Below, piece after piece: positions 31,682 to 38,775 of a DNA stretch of 38,775 nucleotides. The stretch's first letter is position 1; each line of letters starts with the position of its first letter. This DNA comes from Clostridia bacterium (lineage in GTDB: Bacteria; Bacillota; Clostridia; Christensenellales; Borkfalkiaceae). Position numbers and translations under genes: made by a program. The stretch covers positions 1 to 38,775 of the forward strand of contig JAFTWU010000002.1 of assembly GCA_017465145.1 (NCBI GenBank), written 5' to 3'. The notes beneath the pieces are model-generated. The model was not told the DNA's origin. It searched no databases and worked only from the letters and a program-made list of their open reading frames with translations.

Positions 31682-32398
31682 TTATTTTTTGATTTTGTTG
31701 TAAATTTTGCCCGCTAGCCCGAAAGTTAAAAAGTTTGCTATTTTTTTAATTCTTAAAAGCGCCTTTTGTTTTGGGGTATACCAACTTGCCGAATACCAAT
31801 GAATAGAGCGGGTGTTTTCGGTAATTTTTTTTCTGTTAGTAATAACGTCTATCGGGCTAAAATATTCAGAAGAATAAAAGGTAGTGCCTTCTATGGTTTG
31901 AGTTTTATTTTCGCGAACAAGCCCCTTTTTTTCGTAATGCGCCATAAAAACTTCGCAAATGGTGTTAGCCGTCATATCGTTTATATTAAACGTGGCGTTT
32001 TTGTAAGTTTCTAAAATGGCAAGCATATCGGGGTTATGCTTTTTAGTTGCCATAATAAGCCCGGGGGCTAGAACGCAAGAACTTTCAAAACCCGTTACCG
32101 CAGATTTGCCTTCTAAAAGGTCGTCTATGGGCTTTATTAACTCTACGTCAACGTCAAAATAAATCCCGCCTTCGTTATATAAAACGTCGGTGCGGAGCAC
32201 GTCGCTTGCAAAGGCGAATTTTTTAGCGTCGTAAGCGTCGCGCGCAAATTGATATTTATCTAAATTAAGGTTAGTTTCATCATGACGGCGAATTTCATAG
32301 TCGGGGCAAAACTTTTGCCAACTTGCTATGCACTTATTTGCTATTTCTGGCAAGGGATTACCCCCAAGCCAAATATAATGAATAATTTTAGGTATCAT
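31682..32398 (-). CDS. Glycosyltransferase family 32 (DXD type)
   Basis: A 238-residue enzyme. IPKIIHYIWLGGNPLPE at the N terminus, SDVLRTDVLYNEGGIYFDVD with the D-x-D near 88-92, and GFESSCVLAPGLIMATKKHNP are the family signature of capsule-type GT32 enzymes (mannosyl-, galactosyl- or other transferases). It is the first gene of the leftward polysaccharide operon behind a consensus promoter. A short basic C terminus (GKIYNKIKK) may touch the membrane. Confidence 0.9.
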   Translation of the reverse strand: MIPKIIHYIWLGGNPLPEIANKCIASWQKFCPDYEIRRHDETNLNLDKYQFARDAYDAKKFAFASDVLRTDVLYNEGGIYFDVDVELIKPIDDLLEGKSAVTGFESSCVLAPGLIMATKKHNPDMLAILETYKNATFNINDMTANTICEVFMAHYEKKGLVRENKTQTIEGTTFYSSEYFSPIDVITNRKKITENTRSIHWYSASWYTPKQKALLRIKKIANFLTFGLAGKIYNKIKK

Positions 32399-32439
32399 TT
32401 TTTTCGCCTTTTTTATCTTTTTAATATTATCAATATTAA

Positions 32440-32468
32440 ATTATAACACAGTTTACGCGCGGTGGCAA
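32440..32468 (-). promoter_or_regulatory. Promoter of the leftward glycosyltransferase-flippase operon
   Basis: Minus strand: TTGCCA (32468-32463), 17 bases, TATAAT (32445-32440); the GT32 ATG follows 42 bases on. Confidence 0.75.
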
Positions 32469-32551
32469 GGGGATACGGTTTTTTAAGAAGTAAGGTTTTA
32501 GCCTTTTTATATAGTTAAAGCGAAACTTAATTGTTGTTCTAACAAAAATAA

Positions 32552-32574
32552 AAAGCAACCGTTTTGGTTGCTTT
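32552..32574 (-). terminator. Terminator after the XRE-membrane gene
   Basis: AAAGCAACC/GGTTGCTTT with a five-base loop, flanked by A-rich sequence on the plus strand that reads as T on the minus strand. Confidence 0.75.
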
Positions 32575-32607
32575 CTCGTTAGTGCCAAAGCCCTGTTAAA
32601 ACAATTT

Positions 32608-34029
32608 TTATTTATAGCACAAAATAAAAAGTGTGCTTAGCTCTATATCATACGCCATAAAAATTATTTTGCCATCAAAATCATTGTATACGTTCTTAGA
32701 CACATTATAAACCGTGAAATAGTCGTAGACACTTGTTTTACTTGAAACAAAACCGTCTACAATGCTTGACGGAATATAGGTTATATCCGTTTTCCAATTA
32801 TTATCAGTTTGCAAATAATTAGAAAATTCCGCCGCCCCTTGTTCCGAAAATTTTGCCATTGCCAAAGATTCGCTATTTTCCGTATATTCCTTTGCTATGG
32901 AAATATATCCTTCATCTGGGAAGTCGATTTGCACTATGGCAGAAATATTATCTAGATATGCATAATCATGGCTTATTTTATCTTTATAAATGCTTGTAAA
33001 AGAGCCATACACACATAGCAGTGCGGTCATAATCACGCCTGCTATTATATTTTTCTTGCACTTGTATCCTTTTTTTAAGTATATAATCCCCAAAATTGCC
33101 GACGTTACAGGAATTGGTGTTAGTAAAAAGAATCTCCACATATGCTCTACCATCAAAAGCGGGAAAGATGGTGTTGGAGAGGATGGAAAAGCAGCGACAC
33201 ATACAAAGAGGGCGACCATAATTGACGCTAGTGAAGAAATAAAAAACGTAATTAATAATCTTCTAATTTTAGCGCTTGTTTTGTCCCTTTGACTTCTAAA
33301 TTTAAAAAATACATCAAGGATAGCAACGTTTTGGCTACAAGTTCTTTTGTCTATCGCCGTAAGCACATCGTTAAAGCCCAAATATATGTATTTTTCATCT
33401 TGTTTCTTAAAAACAACTTCATCGTATTTCTTGTTATGTTTCGACGCCGAATTGTCTGATTTGCTTAAAAATTCAAAATGGTCGTAATAAAAGAAAAATT
33501 CAGTTTGTAGATTTGGCTTTGACGCAAGACTTATTTGCACATGTTCTTTTCTTTTTAACTTTACGCGTATGAATAGTGAAACAAAAAAACAAAAGGATAG
33601 TATAGGAAAAATAATATTTATTAGAGATTTCTTCGTGGCGATAATAATTATCAAGGCAACTAGAGATGCTATTACACCTAAAACTCCCGCTACTATTTGC
33701 TTTTTGCTAAGAATTTTATAAAACCTTTCATACAAATCTTTATCGTAGTTGGTCTTCGCGCCAAAAAGCGCCTCCTGTGGCTCTTCTTTACCGTCTGAAA
33801 TCATTTTAAACTTTTCTTTCTGTATGTTGTCTTGTTCAGTTTCGCACAACTCGTCGATAGAAACGTTAAAAATAATCGATAAGGCAAGTAGGTTTTCTAG
33901 AGTAGGCTGAGCTTGGTTTGTTTCCCATAAACTAACACTTTGTCTTGTTACGTTTAACCTATGCCCTAACTCTTCTTGAGAAAGTCCCGCCTTTTTTCTT
34001 AATTCAAATATTTTATTTCCCAAATCCAT
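32608..34029 (-). CDS. XRE-family regulator fused to a membrane and extracytoplasmic domain
   Basis: The start is ATG 34029 after AGAGGTGA, giving 473 residues; the longer frame from 34080 lacks a ribosome binding site. Residues 1-65 are an HTH_3 domain (MDLGNKIFELRKKAGLSQEE, SVSLWETNQAQPTLENLLAL). Two helices follow near 110-165, a soluble loop of about 90 residues (LASKPNLQTEFFFYYDHFEF, then DVLTAIDKRTCSQN), then helices near 250, 290 and 330. A C-terminal part of about 115 residues follows (KDKISHDYAYLDNISAIVQI), likely outside. It seems to be a membrane-bound transcription factor sensing something at the envelope. The ligand and targets are unknown. Confidence 0.75.
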   Translation of the reverse strand: MDLGNKIFELRKKAGLSQEELGHRLNVTRQSVSLWETNQAQPTLENLLALSIIFNVSIDELCETEQDNIQKEKFKMISDGKEEPQEALFGAKTNYDKDLYERFYKILSKKQIVAGVLGVIASLVALIIIIATKKSLINIIFPILSFCFFVSLFIRVKLKRKEHVQISLASKPNLQTEFFFYYDHFEFLSKSDNSASKHNKKYDEVVFKKQDEKYIYLGFNDVLTAIDKRTCSQNVAILDVFFKFRSQRDKTSAKIRRLLITFFISSLASIMVALFVCVAAFPSSPTPSFPLLMVEHMWRFFLLTPIPVTSAILGIIYLKKGYKCKKNIIAGVIMTALLCVYGSFTSIYKDKISHDYAYLDNISAIVQIDFPDEGYISIAKEYTENSESLAMAKFSEQGAAEFSNYLQTDNNWKTDITYIPSSIVDGFVSSKTSVYDYFTVYNVSKNVYNDFDGKIIFMAYDIELSTLFILCYK

Positions 34030-34430
34030 TAAGTTCACCTCTTGACCATTATAACTTTTTTCCTTAAAGTTTTCTACCAAAACCGTTTAGAAGTTTGTCA
34101 AGTTCTGCTTGCACTTTATTATATCACACCTTTAAGAGAAAATAAACACCTAAAAATATATTTGTGCTATGGCGGGGACTTGCTCCGTCGCCCTGCGTGT
34201 GCTTTCGCACGGCTATACCGCGACTATCACGCCCACTCGCTAAAATATGCGGAGCAACGCATATTTTTTTACGCTCGCGTTCAAGTCCCTAAAAAACGTA
34301 AAGCAAAACAAGGTGGTCTGTTGACCACCTTGTTTCACTTGGTGCCGAAGGCATTTCAAACCCGAACATTAAAAAGTTTTCAAGTGTCAATGCGATATGA
34401 GTATATTTATTAAAATTAGATATTAAAAAT
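34030..34430. other. Gene-free stretch upstream of the XRE-membrane gene
   Basis: It contains the GC-rich structured block at 34171-34290 and a 13-base perfect hairpin at 34306-34335 (AAACAAGGTGGTC and its complement, loop TGTT). It also holds AT-rich sequence with several TATAAT-like boxes for the leftward gene (minus strand near 34050 and 34125). No coding frame with a ribosome binding site is visible. Confidence 0.6.
34171..34290 (-). ncRNA. Candidate structured RNA or intergenic repeat element
   Basis: A GC-rich island in AT-rich surroundings. An outer stem GGGACTTG/CAAGTCCC (34175-34182 with 34282-34289) encloses a 10-base perfect hairpin (AAAATATGCG and its complement, 34242-34267) and a hairpin GTGC-GAAA-GCAC (34199-34210). 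The GAAA loop is on the minus strand, which favours that strand as the RNA. GGCG/CGCC at the right end on the minus strand gives an alternative fold. I do not match it to a named RNA family. Confidence 0.4.
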
Positions 34431-34452
34431 GGCAGATTGAAATAAATCTGCC
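34431..34452 (-). terminator. Terminator of the large surface protein operon
   Basis: GGCAGATT/AATCTGCC with a six-base loop, followed on the minus strand by ATTTTTAA; 35 bases behind the zinc-ribbon gene stop. Confidence 0.75.
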
Positions 34453-34487
34453 GTTTTATCATTTGAGCTATAAAATTTGTTACATCG

Positions 34488-34640
34488 CTAAAAAGTTAAT
34501 TCTTCATCACCCAATTGGGAAGGAAGATGAATATTAGTTTTTATCAATTCTAATTTGAAACCACAGCATGGACAAACACAATCTTGCGGTGGATTTTCTG
34601 TTGTATAATCACAATTTTCACATTCATATATTGTTATCAT
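34488..34640 (-). CDS. Small zinc-ribbon protein (50 residues)
   Basis: I choose ATG 34640 with AAGGAGAG upstream; a longer frame from 34772 overlaps the preceding gene in another frame. The product begins MITIYECENCDYTTENPPQD and goes on CVCPCCGFKLELIK: two CxxC-type knuckles, as in rubredoxin-like or zinc-ribbon proteins, and an acidic tail. It is cytosolic. It lies 40 bases behind the 56-codon zinc-finger gene. The role is unknown. Confidence 0.7.
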   Translation of the reverse strand: MITIYECENCDYTTENPPQDCVCPCCGFKLELIKTNIHLPSQLGDEELTF

Positions 34641-34680
34641 AATAGCTCTCCTTTTCTTTTGTTCTTGTTTTTTGGCATCC

Positions 34681-34851
34681 TTAATCTTTAACTTCGCCTG
34701 TTCCATTGCATTTAGGACAGACAATTTCTCCATCTCTTCCGCATTTAAAACACGCTTGCGTACCATATCCACAATCTGCAGGCTCTTTTCCAGTTCCGTC
34801 GCAATAAGGGCAAATTACTTTACCAGTTCCATTACAATTATCACATTTCAT
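34681..34851 (-). CDS. 56-residue DnaJ-type zinc-finger protein
   Basis: A very short gene with AAGGAG seven bases before ATG 34851. Translated by hand, the protein begins MKCDNCNGTGKVICPYCDG and ends CPKCNGTGEVKD. It has four CxxC pairs, three in the CxxCxGTG or CxxCxG form of the DnaJ central zinc domain and one (CFKC) between. There is no J domain, so it is a stand-alone two-zinc module. Such modules bind unfolded or Cys-rich proteins. It follows the gene of a Cys-rich surface protein, which may be its partner; this is inferred. Confidence 0.8.
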   Translation of the reverse strand: MKCDNCNGTGKVICPYCDGTGKEPADCGYGTQACFKCGRDGEIVCPKCNGTGEVKD

Positions 34852-34885
34852 ATTCTTTACTCCTTTTCATTTGTTTTTATTTTAT

Positions 34886-34915
34886 AGATAGGGATAAGGT
34901 GATTTATCCCTATCT
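34886..34915. other. 12-base perfect hairpin between surface protein and zinc-finger genes
   Basis: AGATAGGGATAA (34886-34897) / TTATCCCTATCT (34904-34915) with a six-base loop, 11 bases after the surface gene stop on the minus strand. No T run follows, so a transcript-stabilising or partial termination site is more likely than a full terminator. Confidence 0.5.
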
Positions 34916-34926
34916 AATATTTTGTT

Positions 34927-37900
34927 TTATTCTTCGGTCGTTGTCCAAGGGGTTGGAACACCGTCAACGTAATGCCAGTAGTTGCCGTTATCGGCAGGTA
35001 AATCGCTTTCGTTTTCTACGTAATAATATATTGTAGCACTTGTTAATTCTGAGTTATTGCCGCCGATTGATATTTTAGACCAATCTTCCGCTGTTCCAGT
35101 ATAATAAACATTTTCTAGCGAGGTGCATCTAAAGAATGACATAGAACTAATACTAATTATGCTGTCTGGTATTATTATATTAATCATCTCATCACACCAA
35201 GAGAATGCAGAAGAACCTATATTTGTTACATCATAGTTGTTACCTTTATAAGTAATAGTTGAACGAATATTTGCTGTTATTATATTTTTGGGTTGACAAA
35301 CTACTGTCGCTTTATCTCCTTTTATGCCATATCTTACTCCATCTATACTAGTGTAAATATAACCATCAGTAGCAACGTCATTGTTTTCGCAATTAAAAAC
35401 TATTGCACAACTTAAACTACCCCATCCACTCGGTTTATTTTGCATTGAACAATATATAGTTAACGCATTACAACCAGAGAATGCATTTGAGCCTATAATT
35501 GTTACACTGTCTCCCATTATTACACTTGTTAACGCACTACAATTATAGAAAGACATAGAACCTATATTTATTACATTATCTCCTATTATTACGTTTGTTA
35601 ACGAGCTACAATTAGCAAACGCATAATCGCCTATACTTGTTACACTATTAGGGATTGTTATATTTGTTAAATTCCAACAACCATAAAAGGCATACTCATC
35701 TACATTTATAACACTACTTGGTATTTTTACACTTGTTAATGAACTACATAAATAGAACGCAGAATGACCAATAGCCGTCACCCCTTCGGGGATATTTAGT
35801 GTTGCAGCCGTTCCTTCATAGTTCACAATTATCCCGTCCATAATTATTAGACCATCTTTATTTTCATATGGTTTTAAAATTATATCTCCATTTGAATCTA
35901 CAAAATATAAAGAAGTTTTATTTCCTGAATTTGCGTAGCATATACTAATTTTTTCAAATTCAGAACTTTGTAACAAATGAGCAATAGGTTTAGTAACATT
36001 AAACGGATTCGCCTCTTCAACATACCTATTAATTTCATTGCCAAATATATCTGTAATTAAAACATGAACAGTTCCATCAAGAGTAATTTTAACATCAGAT
36101 TTTAAATTCCCTAAAAACAACTGTGGAACTTCTTCTAATTTTCCAAAATTTAAATCAATCTCAATTTCATTGATATCTGAATATAGGTTTTGTATATTCG
36201 CGATCCCCTTATCGTATAACCAAACATGACAATATTCATAAACTCCATACATATTTTCAACATTTAAAATACCACCATAAACAGATACTTTTTTCGCTTT
36301 CAATTGTTTTATAGTAGCTATTCCCCGGAATACAACTCCTTCTCCAGGGACATCCATCTCATAAGTCTGAACTTCTTTAAAAAACGTTGTATTAGTGGCG
36401 GTTATTTTTGATGCTGAAATTTCTTCAACATTACCTATAATAGAAATAGATGCTTGACAAAGATTTCCCGTCATCTCTAAACAATTGTTTTGAATATACA
36501 ATGGATAATCACCCTTTGGACTAATATTATATAAAATCAAAGTATCGGCAAACAGGGTCAAAGAATTATTTATATACACCCTTGTACAAGTTACATAGCC
36601 GTTACCTAAAGACTCATAATGTCCACGTATGGCAATACTTTTAACGTTAGGTGTTTCTGCGCTATAAACATTATGAATTATACTCGGCGATGAAATTAAT
36701 AATGGTCCTTGCAAAGTATATGAATATAATTGCAACGTATAATCAGCATTTTGGTCGGTCATAAATTCAAATGCTTTGTCAATACTTACATACGTTCCAA
36801 CAAATTCACCGTTTTTAAACAAGTCAACAAGTTCAATGGGTTTTTCACTCATTTCAGGCAATTGATATAAGTAATTAACACCTATTTTGTCAAAACTATC
36901 TGCATTATGCGTTGAATCACAATACTGTCTAGACATACCAAAACAATTGTATGAAATTAGACCAGCCTCATTTGTTTCATCCCAAGTAACATCAACACCA
37001 TACCACACACCATCTATTTTTACGATGTTCCATTCATGGCTTTCGTTATTAGCCGTTCCAGTTACAATGATTGTATCTACGTCGTTGAGTCGGCACAAGA
37101 ACATAAACGTTTCTGCAAAGGTTTCGCAAACACCAAGATTATATTTTGCACAACCAACCATATTATGCGCCCAAATATCGTCCTGCGGTGTTACACCATC
37201 ACTCTCATATGCATAATCCATACGATTTATAATAAAATCATGTACGGTCAACGCAATTTCTAATTCAGACATACCCTCGTTAATAAGAGCATTGCATTCT
37301 TCTATCATTTCATCAATTGCCGTATCGCATTGAGCACGATAATCTGCTTTTGAATAAGCCTCGTCAATACAGAATTTTAGATTGCTGCCATCTACTGTAA
37401 GGCGATTTGAAAGCCAATAATATCTCGGATTTTCAACAATAAACACTTTCCAGGTTGCAATAACTTCATTAACGTTGATAATATAATGGCTTAAATCAAT
37501 AGTATCTAAAATATAGAATCCGTTTGTGCTTTGAATATCGTCCGTATTATTTACAAAAGCTTCGCAAGCGTAGAACATTCTTCTGTAAAGATCTTGCATT
37601 GACTCTCCGTGAACATTATTAGCAAGGTCGTAGTAGCCATAAGTACTATTGCCTAATCTCGGAACTAAATCAACGGTCGTAATGCCTTCTGGTCTTTCGT
37701 ACTTTTCCTTATCCCAACTTGAACCGTCTCTCTTGCAAAATTCAAACTTATCATCAATAAATCTTATATACATGGAATCACGTCCATCAGCAAATATAAG
37801 TTCATGGATTCCATCACCAATATTAGAAATTGTTCCACTAGAATAATTTAGTGAATAAGTTTCATTTGAGCCAATTGTTAGTGTTGTCAAAACAAAAGAA

Positions 37901-38775
37901 TCATTGTCTTTGATATTTAGAGAATAACTATATCTATACGACACACCTTCTTCTACATCACTATATTCTGGACTAGCAACTATGCCTTGCTGTGAATCAC
38001 CACCCAAACCCAATGCTGGTATTTCAATTTGCGCTACAATAACCTCATTACACACAGAACAATGTGAACCAGCCGTCAAGCCAGGCAAAGAGAAAGTAGC
38101 GTCAACTGCATTATCAACTACTTCAATATGTCCTAACGCATCAATGTAATCATCTATGTAACTATGATTACAATGACAAGTATAAGTAGTGTATCCTTGT
38201 TCAGTACACGTTGGTTCTGTTACTACTTCGTCATAATCGTGTCCAGTTGCTTCAACCACTTCTTGTGCAATAAGAACTTCTTCACATACCGAGCAGTGCT
38301 TACCTTCAGTTAATCCTGTTTCTGTACACGTTGGAGTAACTGCATTATCAACTACTTCAGTATGTCCTAATGCATCTACCACAATAGTTTCTCTGCTTAA
38401 TTCTTCTTCACAAGTTAAGCAATAAACAACGTCGTCGTAGCTTCCTGTTTCCGTACATTTTGGCAATACATTGTTTTCTAGAACAACTCCTCCCGCACTA
38501 TGTCCAAGTGCTTCAATGTAATCATCTATGTAACTATGATTACAATGGCAAGTGTATGTAGTATATCCTTGTTCAGTACACGTTGGTTCGGTTACTACTT
38601 CATCATAATCATGTCCTTTTGCTTCAACTATTTCTTGCGCAATAAGAACTTCTTCACAGGCTAAACAATGTTTACCTTCAGTTAAACCTGTTTCTGTACA
38701 ACTAGGTGCAACTGCCTCATCAATTACTTCAATATGTCCTAAGGCATCAATGTAATCATCTATGTAACTATGATT
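34927..38775 (-). CDS. Large surface protein: Cys/His repeats, transglutaminase-like domain, BspA-type LRR (5' end missing)
   Basis: The frame stays open to the right edge; 1282 residues are visible and the start lies outside. Counting from the edge, residues 1-260 are tandem repeats such as CTETGLTEGKHCSVCEEVL ending in A-x-GH, and CTEQGYTTYTCHCNHSY. Residues 545-600 form a transglutaminase-like core: Cys550 in GVCETFAETF, His580 in SHEWNIVKIDGVWYG, Asp595 in VDVTWDE. A region of beta strands follows. Residues about 990-1110 are BspA/LRR_5 repeats (LTSVKIPSSVINVDEYAF, IPNSVTSIGDYAF), with one more near 1210. It ends WHYVDGVPTPWTTTEE without sortase motif or membrane helix. It is probably secreted and binds or cross-links surface or host proteins. 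Confidence 0.85.
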   Translation of the reverse strand, partial: NHSYIDDYIDALGHIEVIDEAVAPSCTETGLTEGKHCLACEEVLIAQEIVEAKGHDYDEVVTEPTCTEQGYTTYTCHCNHSYIDDYIEALGHSAGGVVLENNVLPKCTETGSYDDVVYCLTCEEELSRETIVVDALGHTEVVDNAVTPTCTETGLTEGKHCSVCEEVLIAQEVVEATGHDYDEVVTEPTCTEQGYTTYTCHCNHSYIDDYIDALGHIEVVDNAVDATFSLPGLTAGSHCSVCNEVIVAQIEIPALGLGGDSQQGIVASPEYSDVEEGVSYRYSYSLNIKDNDSFVLTTLTIGSNETYSLNYSSGTISNIGDGIHELIFADGRDSMYIRFIDDKFEFCKRDGSSWDKEKYERPEGITTVDLVPRLGNSTYGYYDLANNVHGESMQDLYRRMFYACEAFVNNTDDIQSTNGFYILDTIDLSHYIINVNEVIATWKVFIVENPRYYWLSNRLTVDGSNLKFCIDEAYSKADYRAQCDTAIDEMIEECNALINEGMSELEIALTVHDFIINRMDYAYESDGVTPQDDIWAHNMVGCAKYNLGVCETFAETFMFLCRLNDVDTIIVTGTANNESHEWNIVKIDGVWYGVDVTWDETNEAGLISYNCFGMSRQYCDSTHNADSFDKIGVNYLYQLPEMSEKPIELVDLFKNGEFVGTYVSIDKAFEFMTDQNADYTLQLYSYTLQGPLLISSPSIIHNVYSAETPNVKSIAIRGHYESLGNGYVTCTRVYINNSLTLFADTLILYNISPKGDYPLYIQNNCLEMTGNLCQASISIIGNVEEISASKITATNTTFFKEVQTYEMDVPGEGVVFRGIATIKQLKAKKVSVYGGILNVENMYGVYEYCHVWLYDKGIANIQNLYSDINEIEIDLNFGKLEEVPQLFLGNLKSDVKITLDGTVHVLITDIFGNEINRYVEEANPFNVTKPIAHLLQSSEFEKISICYANSGNKTSLYFVDSNGDIILKPYENKDGLIIMDGIIVNYEGTAATLNIPEGVTAIGHSAFYLCSSLTSVKIPSSVINVDEYAFYGCWNLTNITIPNSVTSIGDYAFANCSSLTNVIIGDNVINIGSMSFYNCSALTSVIMGDSVTIIGSNAFSGCNALTIYCSMQNKPSGWGSLSCAIVFNCENNDVATDGYIYTSIDGVRYGIKGDKATVVCQPKNIITANIRSTITYKGNNYDVTNIGSSAFSWCDEMINIIIPDSIISISSMSFFRCTSLENVYYTGTAEDWSKISIGGNNSELTSATIYYYVENESDLPADNGNYWHYVDGVPTPWTTTEE
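38000..38775 (-). repeat. Tandem coding repeats of the surface protein
   Basis: The segment beginning NHSYIDDYI recurs with first bases at 38775, 38541 and 38169, i.e. after 234 and 372 bases. Stretches of DNA are almost identical between copies (for example around 38141-38175, 38513-38547 and 38747-38775), which points to recent duplication or conversion. The array goes on beyond the window. Confidence 0.85.

Noticed and set aside
34641-34772. N-terminal extension of the 50-residue zinc ribbon
   Set aside because: This part overlaps the 56-residue zinc-finger gene in another frame, while ATG 34640 has a strong ribosome binding site.
38000-38775. CRISPR-like array at the right edge
   Set aside because: The repeats are coding, unequal in spacing (234 and 372 bases), in frame, and have no unique spacers or cas genes.

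Overview
The window looks like a chromosomal segment of an AT-rich Gram-positive anaerobe of the Bacillota/Clostridia type. The reasons are strong AGGAG-type ribosome binding sites, TTGACA/TATAAT promoters with 17-base spacers, lipoprotein and ECF-transporter genes, an E. coli-independent gene order, and no outer-membrane genes. I cannot name the species from sequence alone.

Left part (1-5800): sulfur, one-carbon and vitamin B12 metabolism. The end of a cysteine synthase gene is followed by a metF operon: methylenetetrahydrofolate reductase, a separate MetH reactivation domain, and a MetH that lacks that domain. A cobalamin riboswitch with a terminator then precedes a transcobalamin-like lipoprotein and an ECF-type substrate-binding membrane protein. 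Together these look like a B12-dependent methionine branch plus its own cobalamin uptake proteins.

Mobile part (about 5880-12530): an integrative mobilizable element beside a tRNA-Arg(ACG) gene. Its order is a repeat-rich leader, a DUF6291-like protein, a possible oriT, a MobL/MobP-type relaxase, a TnpV-like protein, a ribbon-helix-helix protein, an excisionase-like HTH protein and a tyrosine integrase. A second copy with a deletion of about 3.9 kb (leader fused to the C-terminal integrase domain) lies directly upstream. Truncated tRNA-Arg copies lie on the other side of the tRNA.

Core part (12900-22711): a leftward operon cysE-cysS-alaS(short)-SGNH hydrolase, a leftward DeoR-type regulator, rightward serS, a small divergent XRE regulator/DUF6809-like pair between two identical terminators, and a leftward histidine phosphatase plus a NahK-like sugar kinase.

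Surface part (22900-38775): a lipoprotein with Ig-like repeats and a CE2/SGNH esterase domain, then a polysaccharide locus. The locus has two rightward genes (priming sugar transferase, GT4) converging on five leftward genes (GT32, GT-D, GT2, GT4, Wzx-type flippase). Further right are an XRE regulator fused to a membrane domain, a GC-rich structured intergenic element, two very small zinc-ribbon genes (one of 56 codons on the minus strand at 34681-34851), and a large surface protein with Cys/His-rich repeats, a transglutaminase-like domain and BspA-type leucine-rich repeats. That last gene runs off the right edge.
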